From assembly GCA_902516625.1 (NCBI GenBank), contig CABXYU010000001.1:31001-95000 (forward strand): a stretch of DNA of 64,000 nucleotides. The letters run 5' to 3'. The notes under the pieces were generated by a model. It saw only the letters and a list, made by a program, of their open reading frames with translations, did not search any database and had not been told where the DNA came from. The stretch is from an uncultured Pelagibacteraceae bacterium. Its GTDB lineage: Bacteria > Pseudomonadota > Alphaproteobacteria > Pelagibacterales > Pelagibacteraceae. The translations under genes were made by a program, and so were the position numbers. This document shows positions 17,448-26,961 of the stretch, piece after piece (positions within the stretch are counted from its first letter, which is position 1; each line of letters begins with the position of its first letter).

Positions 17448-19011
17448 AAAAATAGAAATATACAAAAACTTAATATTAGATGTGCCTGGAGTAAATACCG
17501 CACAATTTGACAAGTCTATTGAAAGTTCAGTAACTACATCATGGGGTGTAAATTGGGATGCTGATTTTATAGCACGAGATATTTTACAAAATTTTAGGGA
17601 CTCAAATTTATCAGAAATTGAGAAAGTGGTTGTAAATACAAAGAACGACAAAATACTGGTTGAAGGCAATAATTGTTTTGATTTAAGAAAACTATTTTTT
17701 GTAGGTTCTAACAAAGCAGGTGATGACACAACCGTTGGTGAATATGGTGAAGGATTTAAAGCAGCTGTGGTTTCAATGCTGAAACGAGGTATTCAAGCAC
17801 CAGTATCAGTTTCTGGAGATACAGCGATAGTGATAGATGTGGGAGATGAAGTTGTCGAAGATTTAAGGCCACTCGTTTATCATTTTTTTAAGGTTAATAA
17901 ACAAAACAAAACATCATTTCTTATTCACACTTATGACAAAGAACTTAAAGCAGCGTTTGATTTTGGAATGTCACATTTTTGGTTTGAAAAAAATCCATTA
18001 GTTGGCGAAGAGCTTCATTCTTATAATGATATATCATGCTACAAAAGTAAAAACCCAAAAGAGGGGTATTTATTTTATAGGGGAGTGATGAGAGGAAAAA
18101 TTTCTCATATTCCAGTAGTAATCAATATTCCAAAAAAATATGCTCAAATAGAAAATAAGATTAAATCAGATAGAGATCGTAATTCATTTGATAATAAGCT
18201 AGTGAATAGTTTTTTAAGTATTTGGGCAAGATCTGGTTTCCATTATCATGGTATGACTGATAATCCAGCAATTAAATTTGTATTAGAATGTTCAAAAAAG
18301 ATATGGGACAAAGGTCATCCGCTACTTGCTGCTCTAGCGAATAACGCTTGGAACATTAAAGATGACAAATCTTTAATAAAATTATTTGGAAATAAATATT
18401 TTGCTGATTCTGCTCATTATCATTCAAGAAGTATTACTTGGTCAGAATGGTACGATAAAAAAACTCAAACTTATATTATAAAAAAAGATAGAGAACTTGA
18501 GAAAAAAGGTAAAATAAAACTGCCGAGTTATTTTGTAAGGTTTGGTGTTACTTCTTCACTCGAAATGTTTATTAAAAATAGAGAAGCTTTAGAAAAAAGA
18601 ATTAGAACTAAAAAAACCGCAGCCTTAAGTCCCAAACAAAAAAAGGCAGTCAATTATGCTATGGAATGTATTTCAAAAGTAGCTCCTAATTTCAGTTCCC
18701 TTTATAATAATTTTAAAGAGGACCAGGGTATTTACGAGCTTGATTTTAAAACAATCGAGTCGAAGGATCTACTTGGAGAATTAAAGGACTCAAGAGATTA
18801 TGATGGAAAAACTATTTATCTAAATAAAGATTTATTTAAAAGTAATTTTGGTAAATTCTTTGCAATAATGACACATGAAATGGGCCATGTATTTGGAAAA
18901 GATGGTGAGAGAGAGTTTTCAGATGTCCTGACCCACATCATTGCTCAAGCTGTAGATAAAAATTCTGTGATCTCAAAATATTCTAAAAATTGGAGTAGGT
19001 ATAAAATATGA
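17434..19011 (+). CDS. GHKL (HATPase_c) ATPase fused to C-terminal HExxH zinc-metallopeptidase domain
   Basis: N-box-like ARDILQNFRDSN; G2-box-like VGEYGEGFKAAVVSML; C-terminal MTHEMGHVFGKDGEREFSD. Confidence 0.65.
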   Translation: MEKNKKIEIYKNLILDVPGVNTAQFDKSIESSVTTSWGVNWDADFIARDILQNFRDSNLSEIEKVVVNTKNDKILVEGNNCFDLRKLFFVGSNKAGDDTTVGEYGEGFKAAVVSMLKRGIQAPVSVSGDTAIVIDVGDEVVEDLRPLVYHFFKVNKQNKTSFLIHTYDKELKAAFDFGMSHFWFEKNPLVGEELHSYNDISCYKSKNPKEGYLFYRGVMRGKISHIPVVINIPKKYAQIENKIKSDRDRNSFDNKLVNSFLSIWARSGFHYHGMTDNPAIKFVLECSKKIWDKGHPLLAALANNAWNIKDDKSLIKLFGNKYFADSAHYHSRSITWSEWYDKKTQTYIIKKDRELEKKGKIKLPSYFVRFGVTSSLEMFIKNREALEKRIRTKKTAALSPKQKKAVNYAMECISKVAPNFSSLYNNFKEDQGIYELDFKTIESKDLLGELKDSRDYDGKTIYLNKDLFKSNFGKFFAIMTHEMGHVFGKDGEREFSDVLTHIIAQAVDKNSVISKYSKNWSRYKI

Positions 19012-19958
19012 GTTTAAATAGTAATTCAAATTTCCAATTTGTTGTCTCTGAGCCCATGAGAAAGAACAATTTATCAGTTTTCTTTTTGAATTCTAAGGTA
19101 AAAAAAGTAGATAATTATTTGTGTTTTTCTGAAGCTATAAATAAAGACTTAATATTAGTCAATGAAGTTAATGATAGAGGGTCAGTTAGGTGGTTAAAGT
19201 TATCTAACAAATCAAATCAAAAAATTTTAGTTTTAGAATCAGAACTAATAACTGGGAATGCTTTAAAGCAGGATAGAGTTGTTGATAGAACAACTCTGGT
19301 TCCTGAAAATACAACTATAATGTTACAAGTAAGTTGTTGTGAAAAAAATAGATGGAGTCCAGCCGTTGCAAACAACATTTCTGTTTCAGATACACTTTTT
19401 TTTTCAAAAGGGCGTTTAGATAATTCTCTCGATATTTATGAAAAGTCTAAAACTGATCAATTTAAAATTTGGGATAATATCTCTAAAAGATTAAATGATT
19501 TTAAAATTAAATCCTTTACAGGATCTACTGAAGAAATATATCAAAAAAAAAAAAAGGATATTGAAGATTTATTATTGTCGTTCAAACCAAAATTTAATAG
19601 TTTAGGAGTAGCTATTGCAATTGGTAATCGGATAATCTCAATAGATATATTTGGTGATTCAAATATTTTTAACATTTATTTCCCAAAAATCTTGAGGTCT
19701 GTAATAATTGATAGTTACACAAAAAAAACTTATCAAAATTTTATTTATAAAGAAAATGTGTATAAACTTCTTAGACAATTTGAAAAATCACAAAAAAAAT
19801 TACATAAGTCACCAGGAGGATGTTTGGGAGAAGAGATAAAATTTAATAATAATCAAGTAGTTGGCTCTTGTTTGCAGTATAATGATAAGATGATTCATTT
19901 TTCAGGTTTTTTAAAAGATAGTCCTGATATACCTCAATACAAAAGTGAGGTAGCTTAA
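19008..19958 (+). CDS. ARPP-1 (DUF6569)-like protein
   Basis: VLESELITGNALKQDRVVDRTTLVPENTTIMLQVSCCEKNRW matches remembered ARPP-1 pattern; 4-nt overlap with upstream ORF. Confidence 0.7.
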   Translation: MSLNSNSNFQFVVSEPMRKNNLSVFFLNSKVKKVDNYLCFSEAINKDLILVNEVNDRGSVRWLKLSNKSNQKILVLESELITGNALKQDRVVDRTTLVPENTTIMLQVSCCEKNRWSPAVANNISVSDTLFFSKGRLDNSLDIYEKSKTDQFKIWDNISKRLNDFKIKSFTGSTEEIYQKKKKDIEDLLLSFKPKFNSLGVAIAIGNRIISIDIFGDSNIFNIYFPKILRSVIIDSYTKKTYQNFIYKENVYKLLRQFEKSQKKLHKSPGGCLGEEIKFNNNQVVGSCLQYNDKMIHFSGFLKDSPDIPQYKSEVA

Positions 19959-19961
19959 AAA

Positions 19962-20990
19962 ATGAATGACTATATAATAATCATACTTTTAATAATCTTA
20001 ATTATTATAGTTATTATTAAAAATAAAAAAAATAATAATCAAGAATCTTATGATCCACTAAAACATGAAGGTTATAATAAAGATATTAAGGATGATATTA
20101 AGGGTGATATTTCTACCAAAATTGAAAATTTAAGAACAGCAATTACAAATAGTGTTAGTACAGTGAGTACAAATGTAGGTGTAAATAAAGGAATTATTGA
20201 GTCTAAATCAGGAGAAATATTAGAAGCACATCGAAGGTTAGTAGAAAGTATATCTGGTAGTAAAAAATCAGGTATAGCTGGAGAACTTTTGTTAGAAAAT
20301 TTTTTTAGATCTTCTGGATTAGTAGAAAATACACAATGGGTTAAAAATCAATCTTATGAGAAAGATGGAACAACTTTATCTGTAGAATTTGCAATAAAAC
20401 ATCCAACTGGATTAGTATTACCTGTAGATGCCCATTGGACTAAAACTTTATATGAGCAACTATCTAAACTTAGAGAAGAGCCAAAAAATGATGAAAGAGA
20501 TAGAAGAATTGATGAGGTCTATAAAGAAATAATCAAAAGCTATGGCAACAAAGCTAAAGAAGTTAGTAAAAAATATATTGATAGTCCGATTAGCACAGAT
20601 TTTGCTTGTGTTTATGTACCAAGTGAAAGTCTTTATTTAGAACTTAATACTCACATAACAACAGACAAAGAATTATGGATATCAGAAATACAAAAAAAAT
20701 ATAAAATTAATTTTATGGGGCCTTCAACTTTCTCAGCTTATTGTAGTGCAATTTTATTAGGTTTTAATTCTATTGCAGTCGATCAAAAAGCAAAAACATT
20801 TTTAAAACATGTGGACGCTTTGAATCTTTTGATCAAAAATCATTTTGAAAGTGCAGAAACTCATGAAAATAACATGAAAAGAGCTTTTAAAAGTGCTTCA
20901 GATATAGTTTCGACATCTGAAAAAATTAAGAATCAAATGGAAAAGGCAGAAGAGTCAATCAAAGAGATAGAGGATAAGAATAATGGATAA
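19962..20990 (+). CDS. RmuC-family protein, membrane-anchored, non-canonical active-site motif
   Basis: N-terminal TM + coiled coil; SGIAGELLLENFFRSSGL; DFACVYVPSESLYLEL; GPSTFSAYCSAI. Confidence 0.75.
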   Translation: MNDYIIIILLIILIIIVIIKNKKNNNQESYDPLKHEGYNKDIKDDIKGDISTKIENLRTAITNSVSTVSTNVGVNKGIIESKSGEILEAHRRLVESISGSKKSGIAGELLLENFFRSSGLVENTQWVKNQSYEKDGTTLSVEFAIKHPTGLVLPVDAHWTKTLYEQLSKLREEPKNDERDRRIDEVYKEIIKSYGNKAKEVSKKYIDSPISTDFACVYVPSESLYLELNTHITTDKELWISEIQKKYKINFMGPSTFSAYCSAILLGFNSIAVDQKAKTFLKHVDALNLLIKNHFESAETHENNMKRAFKSASDIVSTSEKIKNQMEKAEESIKEIEDKNNG

Positions 20991-21225
20991 AAAAACAAAC
21001 TTCCCAGATCTTGAAAGACTACCTCCACATAATCACTTTAAACATTTTTTAAATTGGTTAATAAACAAACCTAAGGTGTTTTTTAAGGATTATATTATAA
21101 AAAATTTTCTAGATAAAAATTTAGAATTAGAGATTTTAAAATTAAACTTAGAATTGAAGGAATATGAATTAACACTTTTAAAGAAAGAAATGCAAGAGAT
21201 AAGAAAATATTCTAATTTTTTGTAA
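20983..21225 (+). CDS. Small coiled-coil protein
   Basis: 80-aa ORF overlapping upstream gene by 8 nt; Leu/Lys heptad-like C-terminus. Confidence 0.5.
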   Translation: MDKKTNFPDLERLPPHNHFKHFLNWLINKPKVFFKDYIIKNFLDKNLELEILKLNLELKEYELTLLKKEMQEIRKYSNFL

Positions 21226-21250
21226 AAATAGATACAAAAACTCAAAAAAC

Positions 21251-22681
21251 ATGAAACAAATTATTGTAAAAGATTATGAGACGTCAGATGGTAGGGTAAA
21301 TTTTGGCCAAATTATACAGGCAGGAATTTTAATTACCGATGAGAATTTAAAAATTAAACAAAAACACGAATTGAGATGTAGACTAAAACCCAATGTTATT
21401 CCATCTATTGGTGCAAGTTTAGTGCACCGCTCAACAGTCGACCAGCTTAAGAATTCTAATATGTCCCATTATCAAATGGCAATGGAACATTACAAAATTA
21501 TTAAAGATGCCACAAAACATAACCCAAGTTTTATCACTGGCTTTAATAATATAGCTTTTGATTTGGAGTTTACACGTAGAATGTATTTTAAAAACTTAAT
21601 ACCAGATATTTACCAAACAAATACGAATGGCAATAGTCACCTAGATATTTTAAATGTTGCCAGAGCATCAAAATTTTCTAATAACGATGCTTTTAAAACA
21701 GTTCTTTCAGATAAAGGACGACCCTCATTTAAACTTGAAGATCTTTGCAAAGCGAACTCTATTGATAATGGTACTTCACATGATGCTATAACAGATTGTC
21801 TTAATACAATTTCTTTAGCTGACATTATTTTTAAAAAAACACCTGATATTTGGAATGCTGCTTTATTGACAACTACTAAGAAGGAAGTGGAAAATTTTAT
21901 TTTAAAAAATAAAGTTTACACATCATTAGAATATTTTTATGGACGATCAGTACCTTTTGCATGTCATCATATTTTATTTCATGAACAATACCAGTGGAGT
22001 ATAAATTGGGATCTCAAAGTTGACCCAACAAATTATTTAGAGATGGATAGATACAGATTATCAAAGGCTTTAGACTCATCTCCTAAATTTATAAGAACGG
22101 TCCGGCAAAATAAATCACCCGTTTTATTAAAAGCAGACTATGCACTAAATACAGATAATTATTCGAAACTGGGAAAAGATGAAATTAATAGAAGAGTTGA
22201 AATTTTAGATAATAATCCAAAATTTATTGAATTAATTGGTTCAATACTTTCTGATAAAGCTAAAGAAAAAATGTCTATGGATCAAACAGAACTTCTTTTT
22301 GAAGAAACAATATATGCAGCTGGTTTTGCTAATGCTAAAGACAAAGCATTAATGAATAAGTTTCATGAGGTGGATTGGGGAGAAAAAGTTAAGTTGATTG
22401 ATAAATTCTCTGAGGAACGTTTTCAATATTTTGCTGAATGTTTAATATATGAAGAAAGCCCAGAATCACTACCTAAATCAATTTATAATAAAATTCACAG
22501 AAGTTTTGCACAACGTCTTCTGTCTACTAATAAAGAGAAGTGGGAAACAACAGCAAGTTTTTTTAACGAGGTAGATAATTTACGTGAATCTAAATACAAA
22601 GATAATCCAGAGATGCTTGAGGTAATTGAAGATTATAATAAGTACGTAATGGAGATTCAATCTAAATTTGAGAGCGCTTAA
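21251..22681 (+). CDS. Exonuclease I (SbcB)-like DEDDh exonuclease
   Basis: VKDYETSDGRVNFGQIIQAGILI (DxE), FNNIAFDLEFTRR, HDAITDCLNT. Confidence 0.85.
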   Translation: MKQIIVKDYETSDGRVNFGQIIQAGILITDENLKIKQKHELRCRLKPNVIPSIGASLVHRSTVDQLKNSNMSHYQMAMEHYKIIKDATKHNPSFITGFNNIAFDLEFTRRMYFKNLIPDIYQTNTNGNSHLDILNVARASKFSNNDAFKTVLSDKGRPSFKLEDLCKANSIDNGTSHDAITDCLNTISLADIIFKKTPDIWNAALLTTTKKEVENFILKNKVYTSLEYFYGRSVPFACHHILFHEQYQWSINWDLKVDPTNYLEMDRYRLSKALDSSPKFIRTVRQNKSPVLLKADYALNTDNYSKLGKDEINRRVEILDNNPKFIELIGSILSDKAKEKMSMDQTELLFEETIYAAGFANAKDKALMNKFHEVDWGEKVKLIDKFSEERFQYFAECLIYEESPESLPKSIYNKIHRSFAQRLLSTNKEKWETTASFFNEVDNLRESKYKDNPEMLEVIEDYNKYVMEIQSKFESA

Positions 22682-22696
22682 CATTATTAAACTTTT

Positions 22697-25600
22697 ATGA
22701 AGAAGAATTTTTATTCACCTACTATGCTTGTGAATTATATTAATTACAAGCATTTTATTACAGATGAATTTAATGAAAAATTATTTAATTTAAAAAAGTC
22801 AGAAAAAACTATTGCAGAAAATTTAAGAATAAAAAAGGGGTTAGCTCACGAGAAGGAATATTTTAACGAATTAAAAAAAAAATATAAAAAAGTTAAAAAT
22901 ATTAAAATATTAAAAGATTTATCAAAAGAAGAAAAAATCAAAGAGACAATTAATGCATTAAAAAATGGGTATGAATTAATTTATGGTGGATGGCTGTCAT
23001 CAGGAAATTGGATTGGAGAATTGGATTTTTTAGAAATTAACAATCATGTTAAATCAGATTTAGGTAGCTGGAGTTATGAAGTTACAGATACAAAAAATAG
23101 TCCAAAAGTAAAAAAAGATCACATCTATCAAGTTAGTTTATATTCTTTTCTGCTTAAAGAGGTTCAAGGAATACTTCCAAAAAATTTTTATATTTTACTT
23201 AAAAATAAAAAAAAGGAAGTCATCAAACTAAAAGAGGTTTTTAGCACCTTTTCATTACATAAAAAATATTTTGAAAAATTTATAGAAAATGATTCAAATA
23301 AAAAAAAACTAGAAAAAATTAGCAGTATTTCTCTTCGTGATTTAAAAGAGTTTTATGAAAATGAATGGAAAGTACAAAAACATCTAAATTCATTGTTAGG
23401 AAGCAATAAGAATAGTGTTAAAAAATTAAATCAAGCTGGTATCCATAGTTTTGATAAATTAGCAAAACTTGATCCTAAAAAAGAGATTAAAGGATTAAAA
23501 GAAGAGGCAAAAATAAAATTGATTAATCAAGCTAAATTACAAATGGAAGCAGAAAAAGAAGGGGTTATAAAATTTAAATATATCGAAGAAAATTTTGCTT
23601 TAAATAAAGGATTTAATCTTTTACCAGAACCAACAGAGTCAGATCTTTTTTTTGATTTAGAAGGAGTCCAGGATTTTGTCTACCAAGGAAAATTAGAATA
23701 TTTATTTGGTATTTTTTATGAGGAAAAAGGAGAAAAAATATTTAAACCGTTCTGGGCACATAATAGAGAGGAAGAAAAAAAAAGCCTGATTAAATTTTTC
23801 GAATTTACAAAAAAACATTTTAAAAAATATCCAAAATCAAAAATTTATCATTACGCACCATATGAAATAAATGCATTAGAAAGATTAACATCGTTTCACA
23901 AAGTTCATGGAGTTGATTTCGATCACTATTTAAACCTTAATAAATTTGTGGATTTATTTAGGGTAGTTAAACAGGCAATTTATGTATCTCAAAAAAGTTA
24001 TTCAATTAAAGATATTGAAAAATATTACGATTTTAAAAGGACTGGAGATATTTTAAAGGGAGATATTTCAGAAGAGTTTTATATCCAATGGATGCAAAAT
24101 AATGATCAACAACTTTTGGATAAAATTGAAGAATATAATAAACAGGATTGTATATCTACCTTTAGACTTAGAAAGTGGCTTTTAAGAATTAAACCCAAAC
24201 AAACAAAATGGTTTGTACCAGAAAAAGACCAATTAGAGATCAGACCTTTTGAAGAAATATTATTGGAATACCAAGAAAAATTTAAAAATTTGAATATAAA
24301 ATCTAATAAAATTATTCAGTTGCTATCAGATATTATTGGTTTTTTTAATAGAGAACAAAAACCACAGTGGCGTCAGCATTTTGATAGAAAAGATCTTTCT
24401 AATAGTGAATTAATTGAAGATAGAGAATGTATAGCAAATATGAAACTTGCATCAGTTTTTCAGGATAAAAAGTCGTTTGTTTATAAATATATTTTTCCAG
24501 AGCAAGAGTATAAATTAAAGGAGGGAAGAAAATGCATAATTGCGAACAATACAGACCCTGAGAGATCAGATTATGCAGGTAAAATTCAAGAATTAGATCA
24601 AATCAATAGGTCATTATTATTAAGAAAAGGAATTTCTAAAGAAGAGAAAAAATTACCAAAGGTTTTGTCTATAGGGGAAGAGGTTATGGGCCATTCTTTT
24701 TTTGAGAATTTGAATAAAAATACTTATAGGTTTTGTGACAATGTTTTAAATAAAGAAGATGGTTATGAGGCTATTAAAAGTTTTATTAATAGAGATACTC
24801 CTAAAATAAAAGGAATTAAAAATGGAGAAAAAATAATAAAAAATGACAATTTTGATATAGAAATTCCAAAAATTATATCGAATTTACAAAATTCATATAT
24901 TTTTTTACAGGGTCCACCAGGTAGTGGTAAGACCTATCAAGCATCTAATGCAATCATTGAATTGCTTAAAAAGAATAAAAAAATTGCAGTAACAGCTAAC
25001 TCACATAAAGTAATTCATACCTTACTAGAAAAGGTAGAAAATTTAGCTAGTAAACAAAAATATATATTCAAAGGACTTAAAAAAGGTAACCCTGATGATC
25101 CAGATACATTTTACGATGGCAAATTTATTAAAACTGATAGAAATGAGAAACACTATATAGATGGGTTAAAACACAATAAAATTTTGCTTTATGCTGGAAC
25201 AAAATATCACCTATCACAGTGGTATTACCAAAATGAATTAGATTATCTTTTTGTAGATGAGGCATCTCAAATTTCTGTCGCAGATTTAGTCGCTTTAGGA
25301 GGTATTGCAAAAAATATTATCTTGATCGGGGACCAAATGCAATTAGGTCAACCTACTCAAGGTTCACACCCGGGTGAATCAGGTTGTTCAGTCCTAGATT
25401 ATTTATTAGAAGGAAAAGACACAATTGCTAATAATAGAGGTATATTTTTAAATAAAACTTATCGGCTTCACCCACAAATAAATTCATTCATATCAGAAAA
25501 TTTTTATGAAGATAGATTATTGGCTAATCAAGAAAATATTAACAGAAAAATAGAATATAAAAAAAATAGTATTATAAAGTCAGAAGGAATTCATACAATC

Positions 25601-26071
25601 TCAATGAATCATGAGGATAGATCACAACAAAGTATTGAAGAGTTTGAAATAATAAAAAAAATTATTGATCAATTGATCGGTTGTAAATTTACTGATTTTG
25701 ATAAATCAGTGAGAAAAATTAATGTAGATGATATTTTAATTGTTAGTCCTTACAATGTTCAAGTAAACTTCTTAAAAGAAAGATTAATCAAAGGTATTCG
25801 CTGTGGAACAATAGACAAATTTCAAGGAATGGAAGCGCCAATTACAATTATTAGCATGACTTCATCGTCAGTGGAAGATTTACCGAGAAATAAAAAATTT
25901 TTTTTTAATAGAAATAGATTAAATGTTGCAATTTCAAGAGCTCAATGTTCATCAATAATTCTTCTCAATCCAAGCTTATTAGAGTCAGTACCTACAGATT
26001 ATGAGGAATTTAAATTAATCAATAATTTTCAAAAATTAATGCAATTTCAAATAAAAACTGATAATATCTAA
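22697..26071 (+). CDS. TM0106-type RecB-like nuclease + DEDD exonuclease-like domain + SF1 (UPF1/DNA2-like) helicase
   Basis: GELDFLEI..YEVTDTKNS..YQVSLYSF; LFFDLEGVQDF..YNKQDCISTFRLRKWL; LQGPPGSGKT, LFVDEASQIS, TYRLHPQIN, GTIDKFQGMEAPITII. Confidence 0.85.
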   Translation: MKKNFYSPTMLVNYINYKHFITDEFNEKLFNLKKSEKTIAENLRIKKGLAHEKEYFNELKKKYKKVKNIKILKDLSKEEKIKETINALKNGYELIYGGWLSSGNWIGELDFLEINNHVKSDLGSWSYEVTDTKNSPKVKKDHIYQVSLYSFLLKEVQGILPKNFYILLKNKKKEVIKLKEVFSTFSLHKKYFEKFIENDSNKKKLEKISSISLRDLKEFYENEWKVQKHLNSLLGSNKNSVKKLNQAGIHSFDKLAKLDPKKEIKGLKEEAKIKLINQAKLQMEAEKEGVIKFKYIEENFALNKGFNLLPEPTESDLFFDLEGVQDFVYQGKLEYLFGIFYEEKGEKIFKPFWAHNREEEKKSLIKFFEFTKKHFKKYPKSKIYHYAPYEINALERLTSFHKVHGVDFDHYLNLNKFVDLFRVVKQAIYVSQKSYSIKDIEKYYDFKRTGDILKGDISEEFYIQWMQNNDQQLLDKIEEYNKQDCISTFRLRKWLLRIKPKQTKWFVPEKDQLEIRPFEEILLEYQEKFKNLNIKSNKIIQLLSDIIGFFNREQKPQWRQHFDRKDLSNSELIEDRECIANMKLASVFQDKKSFVYKYIFPEQEYKLKEGRKCIIANNTDPERSDYAGKIQELDQINRSLLLRKGISKEEKKLPKVLSIGEEVMGHSFFENLNKNTYRFCDNVLNKEDGYEAIKSFINRDTPKIKGIKNGEKIIKNDNFDIEIPKIISNLQNSYIFLQGPPGSGKTYQASNAIIELLKKNKKIAVTANSHKVIHTLLEKVENLASKQKYIFKGLKKGNPDDPDTFYDGKFIKTDRNEKHYIDGLKHNKILLYAGTKYHLSQWYYQNELDYLFVDEASQISVADLVALGGIAKNIILIGDQMQLGQPTQGSHPGESGCSVLDYLLEGKDTIANNRGIFLNKTYRLHPQINSFISENFYEDRLLANQENINRKIEYKKNSIIKSEGIHTISMNHEDRSQQSIEEFEIIKKIIDQLIGCKFTDFDKSVRKINVDDILIVSPYNVQVNFLKERLIKGIRCGTIDKFQGMEAPITIISMTSSSVEDLPRNKKFFFNRNRLNVAISRAQCSSIILLNPSLLESVPTDYEEFKLINNFQKLMQFQIKTDNI

Positions 26072-26075
26072 TCTT

Positions 26076-26546
26076 ATGGAAAGCAATCCATATAATTTAA
26101 AATTAGTTGAAAAAAAACCAGCAGATTATCTGAATGGAGAAGAATTTAAAAATTTTTTAGATAAAAATAAAATACCTGTAAAAAGAGTGGATAATTTACC
26201 ACGATTTGCAAATCAAAATAATATAGAAATGAAAAAACTTGTTAGAGAAGGATCGAGTGGTTCAGTTCCAACAATATATAAAATTCCAAATTCTACACAA
26301 ATAAAAAATATTTTAGAGAGTATGCAGCGTAATAACAATAGTGTTTTAGGAAAAGAGTTATTAAAAAAGAAAAAAGAAAAAATATTAGAAATATTTGATA
26401 AAGCTGAAGATAGAAAAGAAACGAGAACATCAATAGCGGACAAAGTTGCGAAAAGTTTGGGTGTAAATTGTAATAGAAAATTAGTAAGAGCAGTTTTAGA
26501 CTCTAAAAGATCATCCAAGCTGGAAAAGCTTAAAAAAATTTCTTAA
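26076..26546 (+). CDS. Hypothetical protein (156 aa)
   Basis: 5 nt after helicase ORF; C-terminal segment ETRTSIADKVAKSLGVNCNRKLVRAVLDSKR could be a small helical DNA-binding unit. Confidence 0.55.
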   Translation: MESNPYNLKLVEKKPADYLNGEEFKNFLDKNKIPVKRVDNLPRFANQNNIEMKKLVREGSSGSVPTIYKIPNSTQIKNILESMQRNNNSVLGKELLKKKKEKILEIFDKAEDRKETRTSIADKVAKSLGVNCNRKLVRAVLDSKRSSKLEKLKKIS

Positions 26547-26568
26547 AATACTAATTTAATAATCTCAT

Positions 26569-26587
26569 AAACGACCATTAGTCGTTT
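26569..26587 (+). terminator. Possible terminator of accessory operon
   Basis: aaacgac-catta-gtcgttt hairpin, downstream of last accessory ORF. Confidence 0.45.
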
Positions 26588-26640
26588 GACTTTATAATAA
26601 AAAAATTTATTACTTAATAAGTAATTAGAAAGGATAATTT

Positions 26641-26961
26641 ATGCTTAAAGAATTTAAAGACGAAATGTTTGAAACAGATATTAAAAATGAAGATGTCTCA
26701 ATTGTTCAATTCTCAGCGTCATGGTGCTCGCCATGCAAACAGCTTAAGCCAATTATGGAAAAATTTTCAGAATCAGAGCAATACAAAAATAAAAATTTTT
26801 ATATTGCAGATATAGAAACAGATGGAATTAATACCGCCTCGGCGGCCGGTATAAGAGGAGTACCTACCGTAATTATTTATAAGAAGGGAACAGAGACTAA
26901 TAGAATAGTGGGAGGCGTGCCGGCGGGCAAAATGCAAGAATTCCTTGATGAAAATATTTAA
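26641..26961 (+). CDS. trxA: Thioredoxin
   Basis: QFSASWCSPCKQLKPIMEKF; GIRGVPTVIIYKKG. Confidence 0.92.
   Translation: MLKEFKDEMFETDIKNEDVSIVQFSASWCSPCKQLKPIMEKFSESEQYKNKNFYIADIETDGINTASAAGIRGVPTVIIYKKGTETNRIVGGVPAGKMQEFLDENI

Noticed and set aside
26569-26587. Hairpin considered as an attachment site or right-end inverted repeat of the island
   Set aside because: No matching sequence at the left end; a simple terminator is the more economical reading.
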